A DNA stretch of 64,000 nt from Geosiphon pyriformis (GCA_016748015.1 JAAOMT010000448.1:1-64000), one strand, 5' to 3'; shown: positions 20,555-34,025, counted from the first letter of the stretch. Translations and numbers: made by a program. Notes: generated by a model not told the origin, from the letters alone.

Positions 20555-23500
20555 ATGCAGCAACCAAAAAACTCCTCGTATACAGAGGAAGATCAAGAAA
20601 AGAAAAATCATTTAGAATTCTTTAAACTCCCCTCCGATTTAGAGGCGTCTGTCTCGGCCATTCTTCAAATAAATGATCCTCTTGACAGTAGTGATTTCAA
20701 CCCTATAGAGTACATTAACCAAATTCTTCCTGATGGTAATAGCTGAAGATTAATGTATCTGAGCTTTTCATTGTAATTCATCTCCGAAACGATATTTATA
20801 ATAAAATTGAATTCCGATACTTGAATTGGGAATCAGAACAATCATTGGCATTTATTGAAATCACTTCGCAAAAGTTGCAGATTAAATTACGTCAAATTGA
20901 GAATGAAATTCATGAATTCACCAGAAAGCGAAATAATCCCGGGAATCAGGGAACTGAAGAACTAGTAGCGGTGAAAAAGGCTATTGAGGTTAAACTACTA
21001 TATATTTAAGCTATCGCAGCAATCTGTAAGGAAATACCAAGCTTTGACGAAAAATTCCCATGATTACAAACTTAGGAACTCTTTACAAGGATCAAAGAAA
21101 TAAAGCAGAAAGCCACCAAATCTGAGCTCATGGTTCAAGAAATCACACAAGATATCAAATCTCTTGATCACGCTAAGAGGCACCTTACAATCTCAATGAC
21201 TGTTTTAAAAAGACTACAAATGCTTGGTAATATGGATGGGGATTTTTCCTTGAATAAAAGAACACATTAAAAGAAGTTTCATCTTTTCTGGCTTATTCGA
21301 AATAGTTGATGCGATTAAGCAGCTAAAGGAAATGGCACAATTGAAGCAATACAAGGAAATATCTCAACTTTTACAAGTATGGCTTGTGCTTTCTTCTCTT
21401 GTATTTAAGCTACTTCACTTCTCATTTTGCTTTCCAAATTTAAATTGTACCAGGCCGTTTTAGAATTAGTATATTATTTCAAGCCATATAAAGGTATCAA
21501 ACAAGTGTCTGATCTATTGTCTTCGGTTACCGCATTGCAGATTGATCTGAGGCAAAGAATATTCCGGGATTTCGAGGCGAGGTATATTCACGTGTCGGCT
21601 GGATTTCATCGTTGCTCAAATTTTGAATTATTATATTTCAAACTTGTTAATTATAGTTTCGCTCAAGATGGTAGCTTAATTGTTCAAGAAGCACCTTTGG
21701 CTGATGCCTGTCTTGTAATTGAAATCATGGGATCTGATATTAGGTTACTTATTTTGCCTGATTTCTTTAATGTTAGTGACGTCCACTCAATAATTTTAAA
21801 GTATCTTTTTTGTGTAGAGACCAGCTTTGTAACTGGTATTGTGAAAGGCAGTTACGAGAATATAAGCGCATATATATCGGGAGTGAGCAAGTGAGTCAAA
21901 AGAAGATTACTTAAGTATGGAATAACTTTACGGATTTCCTCATCTTTTATCATGAACGAAATACGAATATTCGCATTAAAGATTGCCTCGCTAGAAAATT
22001 TGTCTAAAAGATACGCATACCTTACCCGAGCGTTAAAAGGCTATGATAAAGATCATGCTACCATTTTTCCTTCCCAATGGCGTTTAAGCGAGATTCTTTG
22101 TATTAAATTTTGTGAGCTAACGAGGTATAAATTTCAAATTTTATATGATTACTTAAATTGACACCATGATTTCTCATTCTTTTTCTTGAAAATGTTTGAT
22201 TAGAGAAGATTTCTCAAAAATTCTTTCAAAATCTAATAATGAATTGGATGCCAAAGCTCTAATGAAAAGTTTGCAGCTTACAATCGAACTTGAAAATGCA
22301 TTGGATAAACGCTTTGATAATAGGGTAGGTTAGAATTCAAACACATTTTTGAAACTTTAAAATTGCTGTTCGGCTATATAACAAATATTTGCGTAATCAA
22401 TCGGTTCGGGAATGATTAGGATCTTTCAATATTGCGAGATGGCCAAGTATCAAAGCAGTTCATTTTCAGCAAGAGTATCTCTAAATCATTTCACCCGTAT
22501 TTGAGGATCTATATTGAAGCGGAAAATAAGTAAGTTAAAGCTTGGTGCCCTAGATATTTCTATATTTACTTTTTCTTTTGAACTGAGCTCAATTTATCCT
22601 TTAGAACTATATTCGAAATGATAAACTCTTATCGAACAGAATCGATTCCTGAAGACGAATCTGTGTTGCCATCTAGCACAGATTTGTTTTACTTTTATCG
22701 AGAAACTCTTGTAAAGTTTGCCCAACTTTCTACTAGTGAGCCCTTTTTCGATCTGGCCAACATGTTTGGCAAGTGGCTCAAAATCTATGCAAGCGATGTA
22801 CTTATTGGAAGGCTGCCTAGGTAAATTTTTGTGGAATATTGAGAGAAACTTATCATTTTTTTTAGATAAAACTTTCCGTTTTCCTTAAGGGAGGAGAGGC
22901 GTCCCATGAAACTTCAAGAGCTTCGAATCATTTGTACAATTCTTAATACGGCAGATTATTGTTGTATCACCACCCGACAGGTGAGTTAATTGATTGAATG
23001 ATCCAATCATTGGCTTTGCAATAAGCTAGAGTTTATTTTTGTATCGGATTTTATAAGCTTGAAGATAAGTTGAAAGAGACCATCGACGAGGACTACAAAA
23101 ATAAAATCAGTTTGGAGATTGAGCGTGAAACTTTTTTAAAGTATTTTTCCCTTTATTACCCTCTCAGCTCTACACTTGAAATTTCTTTTAAATTGACAAT
23201 ATACCCTTTATTATAGTGTGGCAACCACTTCTATAAAAAGTCTAGTACGAGGAATTGAGACATGCTATGAAGATTCCCTTATATTAATGAGCAAAAAATC
23301 ATGGGGGGACCTTGAATCAGTGGGTGACCAGTCTGAATATGTCTCCTTATTTCAATCAACCTTACGAACATGCGTAGTCAATGTACATAAAGACATAACC
23401 AGCAATACATACTTCAGGGCCTTTTGTGATAAATTTGTCGAGTAAGTTAAAATTTCACCTCTTAAAAGCATAATACTCAATAAAGAATCTAATCTTAATG

Positions 23501-24325
23501 TTCTGGTTGCTTTACAGTTCCTTTGTTTCGCGATTTATCAGTAATCTGACAAAATGCAAACCCATATCAGAAGTAGGGGCAGAACAGGTATGTGGTTATT
23601 TGTCTTCATTTCAATATAGCAATGAATTACTTACCTGAATTCTAGTCAAATACCTGATATTACAATTCAGCTTTTGCTTGATGTTCATTCTCTCAAAACT
23701 AGTTTATTGGAAATGCCCACACTAGGCATGGAAAATCCCGCTCCCACACCAAATACGTATGTATTATTGGATTAATTGAAATTCTTTGCTGAACACTTAT
23801 TTCCTCTGCATTATTATAGATTTGTTAAGATTATAAACAGAGGTATCAGCAAAATAGAAACCATTCTGAAATTGATTCTTACGCCACATGAACCTCCTGA
23901 TGGTTTAGTTGAAAATTACTTACTTCTTGTCGCGGACAGAAATCCGAACAACATACAAAAGATTATGGATCTGAAGGTATATATGTGCTTTTTCACTAAC
24001 CATTAAGAAAGTGTAAATAACTTTAAAATATTTTGAATAGGGATTGAAAAAATTTGAACAGCAGCCAATTATTGATATCTTTCAACAGCGAATTCAGGAA
24101 AATCCAACTCTTCAAGAAAACTCAAACATACTGTCTTTACTTACTTGGACATCCACAATAATACCACAATCGTTTCCTATTATTCTCAATAATGCATCTT
24201 TACTAGCTAGCGATAGGATATCGATCGGTGATCGAAGTGGAGCCGCAGCCACCAGATTTAATGAAGGTGTACGAAAGGTGTTAGCTGGCAGATCATGGCT
24301 TCGAAAAGATGGAAACGATGAATAG
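20555..24325 (+). CDS. VPS53: VPS53, GARP/EARP tethering complex subunit
   Basis: Eighteen exons, all joins in phase: 20555-20735, 20837-20988, 21076-21226, 21306-21376, 21454-21581, 21657-21743, 21818-21890, 21982-22124, 22204-22324, 22420-22529, 22605-22820, 22890-22980, 23058-23140, 23217-23441, 23518-23587, 23671-23756, 23820-23976, 24041-24325. This gives 809 residues, the usual size for the family. Landmarks: FNPIEYINQILPDEQSL near the N-terminus, then QEITQDIKSLDHAKRHLT (the Vps53 N-terminal coiled coil), RYAYLTRALKGYDK and CELTR in the middle, ANMFGKWLKIYA, and a C-terminal TPHEPPDGLVENY. VPS53 tethers endosome-derived vesicles at the trans-Golgi with VPS51, VPS52 and VPS54. The start ATG at 20555 is the first in frame. 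Confidence 0.96.
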
Positions 24326-24716
24326 AAAATAATGGATTAATGGATTATAATTTTCAAAAGAAAGAGAAAATTGTATCTGTCGGGTCTGTCGGGTCAATTT
24401 CTCATATCCGAAATTTGAAATGGAAAACTTGGATCGCCAGAGATTGAATGATTATCAAGTTATTATATATTATTGCATCACCGAGAAAAGCAATTTTATC
24501 CTAGACCTTCAAAAACTTGTCCTATATAGCTAGTGTCTGCAGCTCGACACGTTGTGTTCCCTATATAGGAAAATGACGTATTTAAAAATCCATGTCCTCT
24601 AGATAAAATAATACCCAACATCTAATTTCTCACCGTGATCAAAACAAACTTTCAAAATTATATTCAAGTTGGCAATTTTCTCACTCTTTGACAACTCGCT
24701 GGTGTACTTACTAAAT
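24326..24716. other. Intergenic spacer
   Basis: About 390 bp between two genes on the same strand. It contains a short direct repeat (gtcgggtct-gtcgggtc near 24380). No gene seen. Confidence 0.6.
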
Positions 24717-26307
24717 ATGCCGCTACAATTCTTTACCCAACTTTCCAATAACCTTGGGAAACTACTTGAATATGCGGACGATTTCAACGTCATTGTCAAA
24801 GTTGGAAATCAACCCGAGTTCGCTGTATTTCAAGCTCACTCGATCATCTTACGTGCTCGGTCCGAATATTTTCGTGCCGCATTATCTAGCAACTGGGCTA
24901 AAAAAGAAGGGGAGAGCTTCGTTTTCGAAAAGCCAAATATTTCCCCTACCGTCTTTGATGTAATACTCAAGTAAGGCGAACTATGCAAGTTCCTCTCACT
25001 TGGTCGCCCTGCCTTCATTACTATCTATCTGTTCCGCGTTTTCGTCTTTTTATTTAATGGTACGAGTTTTCGCTTATTTTTTTTTACTTTAATATCAATC
25101 ATACATCAATAGATATATTTATAGTGGTACTATATATCTGGATCAGCAGGAAGGGGATGACATCTTAGAACTTCTCGTTGCGGCTGACGAATTAATCTTG
25201 GAAGAATTGATCGATCCATTGCAAGAACATCTTATGCGAAATATGGAGAAATGGTTAAAAGAAAATCTATTACGAATTCTCGATACGGTGATCCAACGGG
25301 ACGCTTGCGTTAAATTACGAGAACATTGTCTAAATACTCTTTGCCCGGATCCATATCGATTTTTTGAGTCGGAAGATTTTAAAGCTTTGGAGGAAAGCAC
25401 GTTAATCACCCTAGTAAGCCGTGATGATTTGAATATGGATGAGGGACACTTATGGGACTATCTAATTAGATGGGGGGTTGCTAATACTCCAAATCTAAAA
25501 AATGACGTGTCTAAATGGTCTATACGTGATTTTTGGGCATTGAAGATGACCTTGCAAAAATGTGTTCCGCTTGTAAGATTCTGGCAATTATCAGGAGGTG
25601 ATTTTCACGAGAAGGTAAAACCCTTCGAAAAAATATTGACCAATAATTTGAAACTTAGACTTTTACGACATTTTTCCAAATCTCCATTACCTATGCCGGA
25701 ACCACCAAGTCAAGCTTTTCTAATACCTGAAAGAGTCATTGATTCTATTATCATCACTCATCAGCAAGCAGCTCTTATATCGAGTTGGATTGATAAAAAG
25801 TTTATTACGGCAAATACGCCATTTGTAGACTTGTTGCCATCAAAATACTATTTCAAACTGTTATTTCGTGGAAGCCGAGATGGATTTTCAGCGAGAATGT
25901 TTCATAGTCGCTGCGATAATAGGGGAGCTACAATTGTGGTAGTCAGGGTTGAAGATTCAAAAGAGATTATTGGTGGGTATAATCCGATAGGTTGGAGTAG
26001 CCCTCGTGAAGTCGAATGGAAGGGAACAAAAGATAGTTTTATCTTCTCATTAGGTGATTCAAAAGAATTGGACCTTGAAAAGTCCCGGCTTAGTCGTATA
26101 AAACCTGATTGTATGAAAGATGCTATTCAACTACATGAAGGACTTGGGCCTTCTTTTGGTTTTTACGAGTTCAAAATTCTTGACGAGGCACATGAATGCA
26201 AGAGCAGCTATGGCACTGGTGGGCTTCGTTATCAAAACAAAATACGTGAAAAGTGCAATTATTTTGGTGTGGATGACTACGAAGTGTTTCAAGTTGTCAA
26301 AAAATAA
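24717..26307 (+). CDS. BTB-BACK-TLDc domain protein
   Basis: Two exons (24717..24970, 25113..26307) join in phase to 482 residues. BTB/POZ domain at about residues 15-120: DDFNVIVKVG, FQAHSIILRARSEYFRAAL, YIYSGTIYL, ELLVAADELILEEL. BACK domain at about 135-240: CVKLREHCL, LVSRDDLNMDEGHLWDYLIRWG. TLDc domain at about 310-480: LLPSKYYFKLLFRGSRDGF, GGYNPIGW, DSFIFSLGD, YGTGGLRY, VDDYEVFQV. BTB-BACK proteins are usually Cullin-3 adaptors, and TLDc domains are linked to oxidative stress defence and V-ATPase regulation. This exact architecture is greatly expanded in AMF genomes as I recall. Substrate unknown. Confidence 0.92.
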
Positions 26308-27879
26308 TTTGGATTCGCCTATACATATCCAAGGAAAACTTACCTTCCTTTTGATTTTTTGGAAATCTGAGATAGAAAGCGGAATGGAGGAATTTGAGAT
26401 TTCGTTGTTCCAACTCTGGGTCATGGAAAAGAAATTGCGAAACTGTAATATTGACAAGCTTCAGTAAACATTCGATTCTCTCTACTTTACGAAAAGTGTA
26501 GTCGAAGATACAACTTGGTGCCGGAATTCTCTGAGCTGTACTCTTTCCGATTCCATGTGACGACTCATATTTGTATATATTCAAGTTCAGTTTGGCATAT
26601 TTGCAATAACTGTGGATCAAAAAAATCATTATCGCTTTAATTTGTAAATTATAATAATTTTTTCCTCAATTTTTTCGTGTATCATAATAAACCCTTCTAT
26701 CAATCTCATTCTTAAAATTGCAACCAATGATTAATAATACCTCATTTGACAAAGTTGACTAGTAGATCGGATGATATTGAATTCGATCCCATTCGAAACA
26801 AACTCGATTGAAATATTTCTAATTAATTGTGTTACACAATAACGAAATTTAAAATATAAAAATATAAAATAAAAATGGGATAGTATTAAATTAAAAATTA
26901 TATTTATATTTAATTTTAATGAATGCAAAAAAACACATTATTATGTATATTTATATATATAAATAAAAATAAAAATACTTATTAATTATTTAAAATAAAA
27001 ATCAATAAAATATTTTAAACTTGAAAACACAATTATTTGAATATTAAAACAATGTTATATTTGTGTAATTATATTATAATAATATGATTAAATATTTTAA
27101 AAAACACAAATTTTGAATTTTGATAATTGATAATTAGCTAATTATAGTAATATCTTCTTAGAGCTAATTGCACATCCTTTATATTCTGTATGTGTAAATG
27201 ATTTTAAGTTTTAAGTATACTAGAATACTTTTTATAAATACATACATATGACAATTGTATAATAATAAACAATTAAAAATTTAAAATGTTTTGATTGGCT
27301 TGATGGCTAGTAAAAAGTGCGTATATAAAAGCGTAATTATTTAAAAAATTAAAATATTTTAAATAATATTAATATTTACTTGTAATTTTTTTATTTTTAA
27401 AGCTTTTGATTTGTAGATAATAAAATAAACTAATTTAAAACATATGAAAAAATAAATTTTATTTCAAATTATTTGGGTTTAATTTTTTGATAACAATAAT
27501 TGTTTAAACAATTAAATATTTAAAGAATTGATAAAATAATTGATTTAGATAAATATAATAATAAATAAATTGTTAATTCTAAAATGATTTATTTTTTTGT
27601 AAATATTATAATACTAAAATTGTAATCTTAAAATATTGATGTTTTATTCAAATTTTTTTGTACATGTAATAATTTTTCAACTAATTTTTCAAAATTTCAG
27701 AGTTTTTTAATATGAAAGTTTTAGAATGCTGAAAATATTTAAATTAATGGGGTTAAAAAAGTTTTGTTGATCAACAGGTTTGTTTACCGAATTTTGTCAT
27801 CCCCCGACTTTTTATTTGTTAATCTACACAATTGTTTTTCGTTCTAAAAAAAATATATTTTATTTTGTTAAATCCATTA
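26308..27879. other. 3' flank and AT-rich spacer
   Basis: The first 350 bp retain moderate complexity and are probably 3' UTR or flank of the BTB gene. From about 26640 to 27860 the DNA is A/T-rich with no coding signal. Open frames on either strand here lack coding composition. Confidence 0.6.
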
Positions 27880-28875
27880 ATGGCAGGCAAGGAAGACGAA
27901 TTTTATGTGCGATACTAGTAAGCCATAGATCACAAGGCCAATGGCATTATTTGCATTGATTAAGTTACATTTCCTGAGAGCTCTTCAACCAACGTTTCAT
28001 TTAATTTATGCCTTTTATTTTTTAAGCACTGGTCACATGGGTCGTTATGGGCATGAGTTTCTAGAGTTTGAGTTACGTGCTGACGGTCGCTGTCGTTACG
28101 CTAATAATTCTAATTATCGGAATGACAGCTTGATAAGAAAAGAAAGTATGCTATCGTTTGGTATTTGGGCTGAACACTGTTTCAGCTTGAGGGAAACTAG
28201 ATTTGCTTTATCATGGGAAACATAAAGCACTAAATACCATTTTTCCATCTTCACTTTTTTTGATTGGTGAAATAAAAGTGTACGTAAGTCCTTTAATGAT
28301 GAAAGAACTCCGAAAAATTATTCAGGATAGTGAAATCATGAAGTAAGTAAATTGTCACCTTTTCTTGATCCTCTATATATAGTGTTAAATGTTGAATCAG
28401 ATTAAGTCATTTTTTCTAACTAATCTATACCATAACTTGCTCCCACCCTTTATCTTGTTGGCAATATTAAGGGAAGATGATGCTCGATGGCCCAAAAAGA
28501 ATGTAGTTGGACGTCAAGAACTTGAAATTCGTTTGGGAAATGAGCATATTTCTTTCGAGGCAAGCGATATCGATGAATCTCGTTTATTTTAACAGGAAAA
28601 TGTTTTTTTTTAAAGCTGACTTCATTATCTTCCATTTTCACATATGAACCATTCTGGAAAAAGACAGCAAAAATCGGGTCTCTGGTCGATGTCCAAGAAA
28701 GTGATGATCCAGAAGGTCTCCGTGTGTTTTATTATTTAGTTCAAGACCTGAAATGTTTAGTGTTTTCTTTGATTGGGCTACATTTTAAGGTTCGCCTTCA
28801 TTTATGCTAAAACATCATAAATCATAAATTAATTGCAATTTCTCAAATTCTTTTGGTTAGATCAAACCAATTTAA
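27880..28875 (+). CDS. MAGO: Mago nashi, exon junction complex core
   Basis: Six exons (27880-27917, 28027-28145, 28279-28342, 28472-28559, 28664-28789, 28861-28875) join in phase to 149 residues, against 146 in human MAGOH. The start reads [12 protein letters not shown], then [79 protein letters not shown], and the universal C-terminus [13 protein letters not shown]. Mago with Y14 locks eIF4A3 on spliced mRNA. Conservation is high throughout, so each intron boundary is well fixed. The intron after residue F-E starts with GC (GAG|GCAAGC), a GC-AG intron. Exons are so short that no single open frame exceeds about 95 codons. Confidence 0.96.
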
Positions 28876-30118
28876 AGTCACCCACGCCAGCACCTTATTA
28901 GAAAATAAAGCCTTATGATTCGGTCCGCTGTTGAGCTTTCACCATTTGAACTCTTGTCCCAATAAAAACAATCATCAGGTAAGAAGTGCTTACAGTAGTA
29001 GGCATCGAGCGAGTAATTATAATATGTAAGGCGTTCATGAAGTCTATTCCCACATAGGGCTAGTACGTACCAGAAACAAAGGAACGTAGGGGGTTTACAT
29101 GGGAATTCAATAACACTGTAATGGATATAGTACAAAATTGAGTAAATCGACCAATCAAATCTATTGACAGGTCCTTATGAGACCACAGGAGATTTTTTAC
29201 CTTCGATAACAAGAGCTTTGATTTATTTTGTTCTCATCTGACACATTGAATCGATTTATTGCAAAATTGGTTGACTGACAGCTCAGATATGAATGAAAAA
29301 CAACTAATGACCAAACTTTCGAACCGAATTATTTCTGCTGGGAGATTCAAGAAGCATACAAGGTTTATCACAGCATTGTAATCTCTAGAGTTACAATACA
29401 GAATGCGGCTATCGTCAGCTGCTGACACCGATCAAGAATTGTTTGAGCAAACATCGATTTTAATGATTAATTGGTTTCGGGAAAATTTTCTCATGAAATT
29501 TTTCTTATAGAAAAAAGCTTGTGGTGGAGGAACGCCATGAGAAAACTCAAGAGCTTAATGGAAATAAATATTTTAACCAAATTAAAAAACCTGATTATAA
29601 CCCAGTAAGAGAAGTAAAATTCAAAATTTAATCAATATTAATTAAAAAATTTATTTTATTAATTGTTGAATTGATAATATTTTAAATAAAATAAGTGAAT
29701 TTTATTTATTTATTCAATTTGATTAAAAATTTATATACTTAATTATTTTTTTGAATGATTAATAAAATGTGAACCAACTACTATCTATTTACATAATACT
29801 TCAGCATTATAATAAAATTATTAAGTATTAAATATGTATAATAAAATTAATTAATTAAAATTTTTAGTTTGTATTAAAAAAAATTATTTTAGAATATTGA
29901 AACAAGTTTTTAAAAATTTTATTATTAATTAAATTAAACAAATTCTGATTTTAATTAATTGACAGTTAAACATATTAAAATAAATTAGATGAAATTTAAT
30001 AAAAAATAACTGATTGTTATTAATAAAATTTAAACAAATGAATTATTGTTAATTTGTTAAGATATAATAATTTACTGTCAACCTTTTACTTTCATCAAAA
30101 TTTTGCAATATTGAAATA

Positions 30119-30122
30119 TTAC

Positions 30123-30156
<34 letters not shown>

Positions 30157-30209
30157 TTTATTTTATTTTTATTATTATTTTTATTATTATTATTTTTATT
30201 ATTATTATT
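30119..30209. repeat. (ATT)n / (TTTTA)n microsatellite
   Basis: About 90 bp of ATT units interspersed with TTTTATT variants. Confidence 0.9.
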
Positions 30210-30221
30210 GAATGCTTTTAC

Positions 30222-30320
30222 AGATTGTAATCCGTCCATTTACGTGACATAGAAATCTGAAGACTTTATATAAATGTGGCTCACGCGTTTTTCCAATGTG
30301 AGTAGCCACTCGTGCCAGTC
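30222..30320 (-). repeat. Probable LINE 3'-end fragment
   Basis: After a T-rich simple repeat comes a higher-complexity patch with 'gattgtaatccgtcc', 'tgtggctcacgcg' and 'gagtagccactcgtgcc', in the same order as blocks at 2161-2222, 14236-14350 and 46251-46350. Divergent from them. Read as a truncated minus-strand LINE tail. Confidence 0.45.
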
Positions 30321-31306
30321 CCGGAATCGTTTCTTAGTTTCCTCCTTACATTTTGAATTATTTTATTGATTGAACATTACATTTATTAAATATTTTTTAA
30401 ATTATTTATCAATATTTAAATATATTTCAATTATTTTTAATAATTATAAGAATTTAATTTACATTAATAATAACATGTTTTTTAGCTTTCAGTCAGCTAA
30501 CCTATAAAAATGAAAAACAACATAATTAATTTAAAAATAATTTCCTATTTTGGTATTAACAAATCCAGAAAATTCTCATGTAAAGGAATTTTGGGAATTT
30601 GAAACAACACAATAAATTCACATGTCAAATGATTCGCCCAAAACAATTCGATTAAACTAACGTGGAAAAGTTTTCATCTAACTTGTTTAAACATGAATCT
30701 CATCATCATCAAGGGACAAGAATAAAAAAAATATACAATTTTTTGTTTTTCGAAATATGTTGCTGATTGAGAGCCAATTAAATAAGCTATTTGATCATAG
30801 GGAATTGGCTGGGTATATTGAAAAGTTTATTTTCTTGGTGCCAGTAATTCGTCATTAAAGTGAGGATTTTATATAAATTTTTCCGAGTTTTATTAGCAAC
30901 AAAAATGTATTTTGGTACAACAAACAATAACACTTTGGGGATCGTAACTTATCCAAGGGTAAAAGTTAATACAAGATAGGAAACTCTTGTCCGACATTAA
31001 GCATTTGCCTTGTGTCCCTCGGTGTTCTATTGACTGTTCAACCGTTTAATTGTGTATCAGCATCATAAATAAAAAGTAACAAGACACCATTTACAGTTTT
31101 CATTCTTGTGAGTTTTCCTTTGCTGGGAAAACTTCGCTCGGAATTTGTAACAAAAAAACTCACCTTTTTCTCAGGAAAACTTAAAAAAGTTACTTTATTT
31201 TCTCATAGCTTGTTCCAATATCTTTTTTAACATAGACAGAAAAAACTTTTCAAGATTTCTTTTTCAATACCAAATTATATTCCACCCAAGCCTTCCCCAA
31301 ATCAGA

Positions 31307-33462
31307 ATGTGGAGAAGATTTTTTCAAAAATCAAGTGAGGAGAACTCTATTCGAGCATTACAACAGCAGAATATACAGCATATTTCAGCTGAAGATGAAG
31401 CATTGGCTGATTATGTCGATACAAAAATTATATATCAAGCCGGTAAACTTTTTTATTATTAATGATTTTAAAGATCTCTCTTTTATTCGCAAAATTTTAA
31501 CCAAACTGTAAAAATTATTTCTTCTTTCCAAAAGGTGTTGACTTTGAAAGTAAACCGATGGTTGTGATTTCTGCTTGTAACTTCCCGGATCCTTCAGAAG
31601 TGGATTACAATAGAATTTTGAGGTAGGTCCCTTTGTTTTGCATTGCCTATTTATCAGATTTTTAAAAGTCAAATTAAGCTCTTTTTTTCGATATGTTCAG
31701 TCGAATTCTACGTAAACTCGACCTGTTCGTCGAAAGTGATTATACAGTGGTATTTTTCGCAGGCGGAGCACAACATCGTCCTGGGTGGGCTTGGATTTTT
31801 AAAGCTTATAAAAGCCTTAGTCGAAAGTGGGTCATTTATTTGTCTTTATATTAATTTTATTTATTATTAAATGAATTTCTTAAATATCAATTGTGAAAGG
31901 TACAAGAAAAATCTCAAAAATCTATATATAGTTCATTCTTCTACATGGGCTCGTGTATTGCTTGATGTAATGAACATTATCATAAGGTATATTAAGGAGT
32001 ATTATATCTCTGAAATTAGAGAGGGTTAAATTTTCTGATCAAAATTCATCCAATCTCTTATTCTAGCCCAAAATTTTCCCGAAAAGTTAAATACATTCCA
32101 TCACTGTCAAAACTGGCCCTTTACGTTCCAATAACTCAAATGGAAATACCTCCACTTGTTTATACGTACGTATATATATTTGAATTACTTCGAAGCAATA
32201 TTCAGTATTTCTAAAATTGTCTTTTCCTCTTATTATCAGATATAATATGAATTTCGAGGAAGAAATAACTTTTCAATCTACCTCTAGAAATGGCGAAAAT
32301 GGGCCGTTAATGTTTGGTGTTCCAATTGAGTTACTAATGGGATCTGAGGGTGAAAAAGGGCTACCAAGAGTGGTTAAAGATTGTGTAACTTTTTTGAGAG
32401 CAGAGGGTAGATGTCGATTTAATTAATTATATTGTTAATACTATGGAGGTTTCCTGAGAATAAATATTAATGCTAAGCATGTTTACCATGAAACAGGTTT
32501 AGAAACTGAGGGCATATTTCGAAGATCTCCAAATTCCGTTTTATTGCGACAAGCAAGAGAAGCATACGATCGAGGTTTGTTGTTTCTCTTCATAAAAGGG
32601 TCCATTCTATTTTCTAATTTTTTTCCATATATAATGAAAAAAAAATTTCTTTTTAGGAAATCCTATTGATCTCGAAGATTATGGTGTTCATGTCGCAGCA
32701 GTTTTATTAAAGATGTTTTTTGCACAATTACCTGTATCCGTTTTTCCGGTTTCATTATATGATACCTTGAGACAAATTAGATTGAAAAATGGGCACTTTG
32801 AACGGATCGAATTTATCCGCGATACACTTTTCCCCTTATTACTACCCCCTGTAGTTATCCTTCTTCACTATGTCTGCTCATTACTTTATGATATATCGAA
32901 ACATTCGAGCGTTAATCGCATGACGCCATATAACCTCGCAGCAATGATGGCACCAAATTTAGTACACAGCGGAAATCCTTTATTGGACGTTAGTATGTGT
33001 GTCCTTAGCACGGATAATAATTCGGGGGGTGGGGTCGGTGTTTTTATGAAACTTGCCATCGAACACTTTGAGCTTATGTTTGAAGGTATCGAAGAGCCAA
33101 AAGATCGTATCAGAGATCTTGTTGATAGTGGGACCGCATCAACTAACTCCTCGATTACTAGCACATTTACCGAACGTACCTATTCCTCTACCAGTCCACC
33201 ACCATCTATTAGTAATTCATCTAGTCCTCCGAAATATCCCTCCATTCGTCGAATGCGAGGCCTTTCTTCCATATCAACATCACCAAACACGCCTTTTGGT
33301 AGTCTCCGAGTAGGAGCTGGTGTAGAGATTAGTGGGTTAATTGTTAATGGAATGGTTACTAATAGCCCTCCGAGAACTCCATTTTCCGAGGAACCAGGTT
33401 CACCAAAATCCTTAACCTCAATTGATGGATTACGAAAAGCTGTGCCCCGGGCTTCTCTTTAA
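31307..33462 (+). CDS. CRAL-TRIO (BCH-like) / RhoGAP domain protein
   Basis: Eight exons (31307-31442, 31535-31622, 31701-31826, 31900-31986, 32067-32165, 32240-32406, 32497-32574, 32657-33462) join in phase to 528 residues. The N-terminal half is a Sec14/CRAL-TRIO-like fold: PMVVISACNFPDPSEVDY, DYTVVFFAGG, PGWAWIFKAYKSLSRKYKKN, LYIVHSSTWARVLLDVM. The RhoGAP domain follows: FGVPIELLM, LPRVVKDCVTFL, the arginine-finger loop ETEGIFRRS, DVHVAAVLLKMF-like helix, NRMTPYNLAAMMAPNL. The last about 140 residues are Ser/Pro-rich and disordered. This is the layout of ARHGAP1/ARHGAP8 and fungal Ecm25-type proteins, which switch off Rho/Cdc42 GTPases at membranes and so affect polarised growth. Which GTPase is unknown. 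Confidence 0.92.
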
Positions 33463-34025
33463 TACGGTTGACATTTAGAAAATATTTTCAGAAATTCAAT
33501 GAAATTCTACTTGATCATCATCCTGTTTCCTTTTGTTATTATGTATCATATTTTTATTTTGTATATTTTTTCCAACTCCAATCCAAAATATATAAATTTA
33601 TTTGTCTCTACAGATCCCAATTTCTATCTATTATTTTAACGAACATCAAAATATTCAAGTATTACGCATTATCAAATACAGATGACATAAAAGGTTTGAA
33701 CGCTATTTGTGAACTTTTTTAAAGTCTGACTATTTTAAAAAAGCTTTATCAGCTAAACTATAGTTTCAATTCTCAAACCCACAAAAATATTAGAAAATTG
33801 AAACATAAACTAGTCAAGTATAACAAAAAAGTAGATAATTGTTTTGCGTTAAATTTCCGCGGGTTTATTTTTCCATTTTCTTGGTCATGCAATTTGGGAA
33901 TTATGATGAGTGAAAAAATTTTAAAAATCATCTTTTTTTCACAATTCTAATGTCAAGAATTTAAGCCAGGCTATGAACCAAAGAGATTCTTATACGTATA
34001 ATTAATTAATGTCTTAATGTATAAA
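33463..34025. other. Convergent 3' flanks
   Basis: About 560 bp between the stop codons of two convergent genes. AT-rich, with an open frame 33468-33722 that lacks coding character. Nothing else seen. Confidence 0.6.

Larger units (their letters stand above)
28876..31306. other. Gene-poor stretch with unassigned coding-like pieces
   Basis: 28876-29640 has moderate complexity with short open pieces: minus 29135-28878 (cysteine/tyrosine-rich, ends 3 bp from the Mago stop), and on the plus strand about 29400-29465 (MRLSSAADTDQELFEQ) and about 29512-29605 (KKLVVEERHEKTQELNG), which have coding character but which I could not join into a gene. 29640-30220 is AT-rich. 30119-30209 is an ATT/TTTTA simple repeat. 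30222-30320 resembles a LINE 3' end. 30330-31306 is AT-rich, becoming more complex toward the promoter of the next gene. Confidence 0.5.

Noticed and set aside
26297-26629. Minus-strand frames in the BTB gene 3' region
   Set aside because: Overlap the TLDc exon antisense and its flank; no domain signal.
33053-33313. Plus-strand frame with Pro/His-rich composition
   Set aside because: Out-of-frame reading of the RhoGAP gene's last exon.
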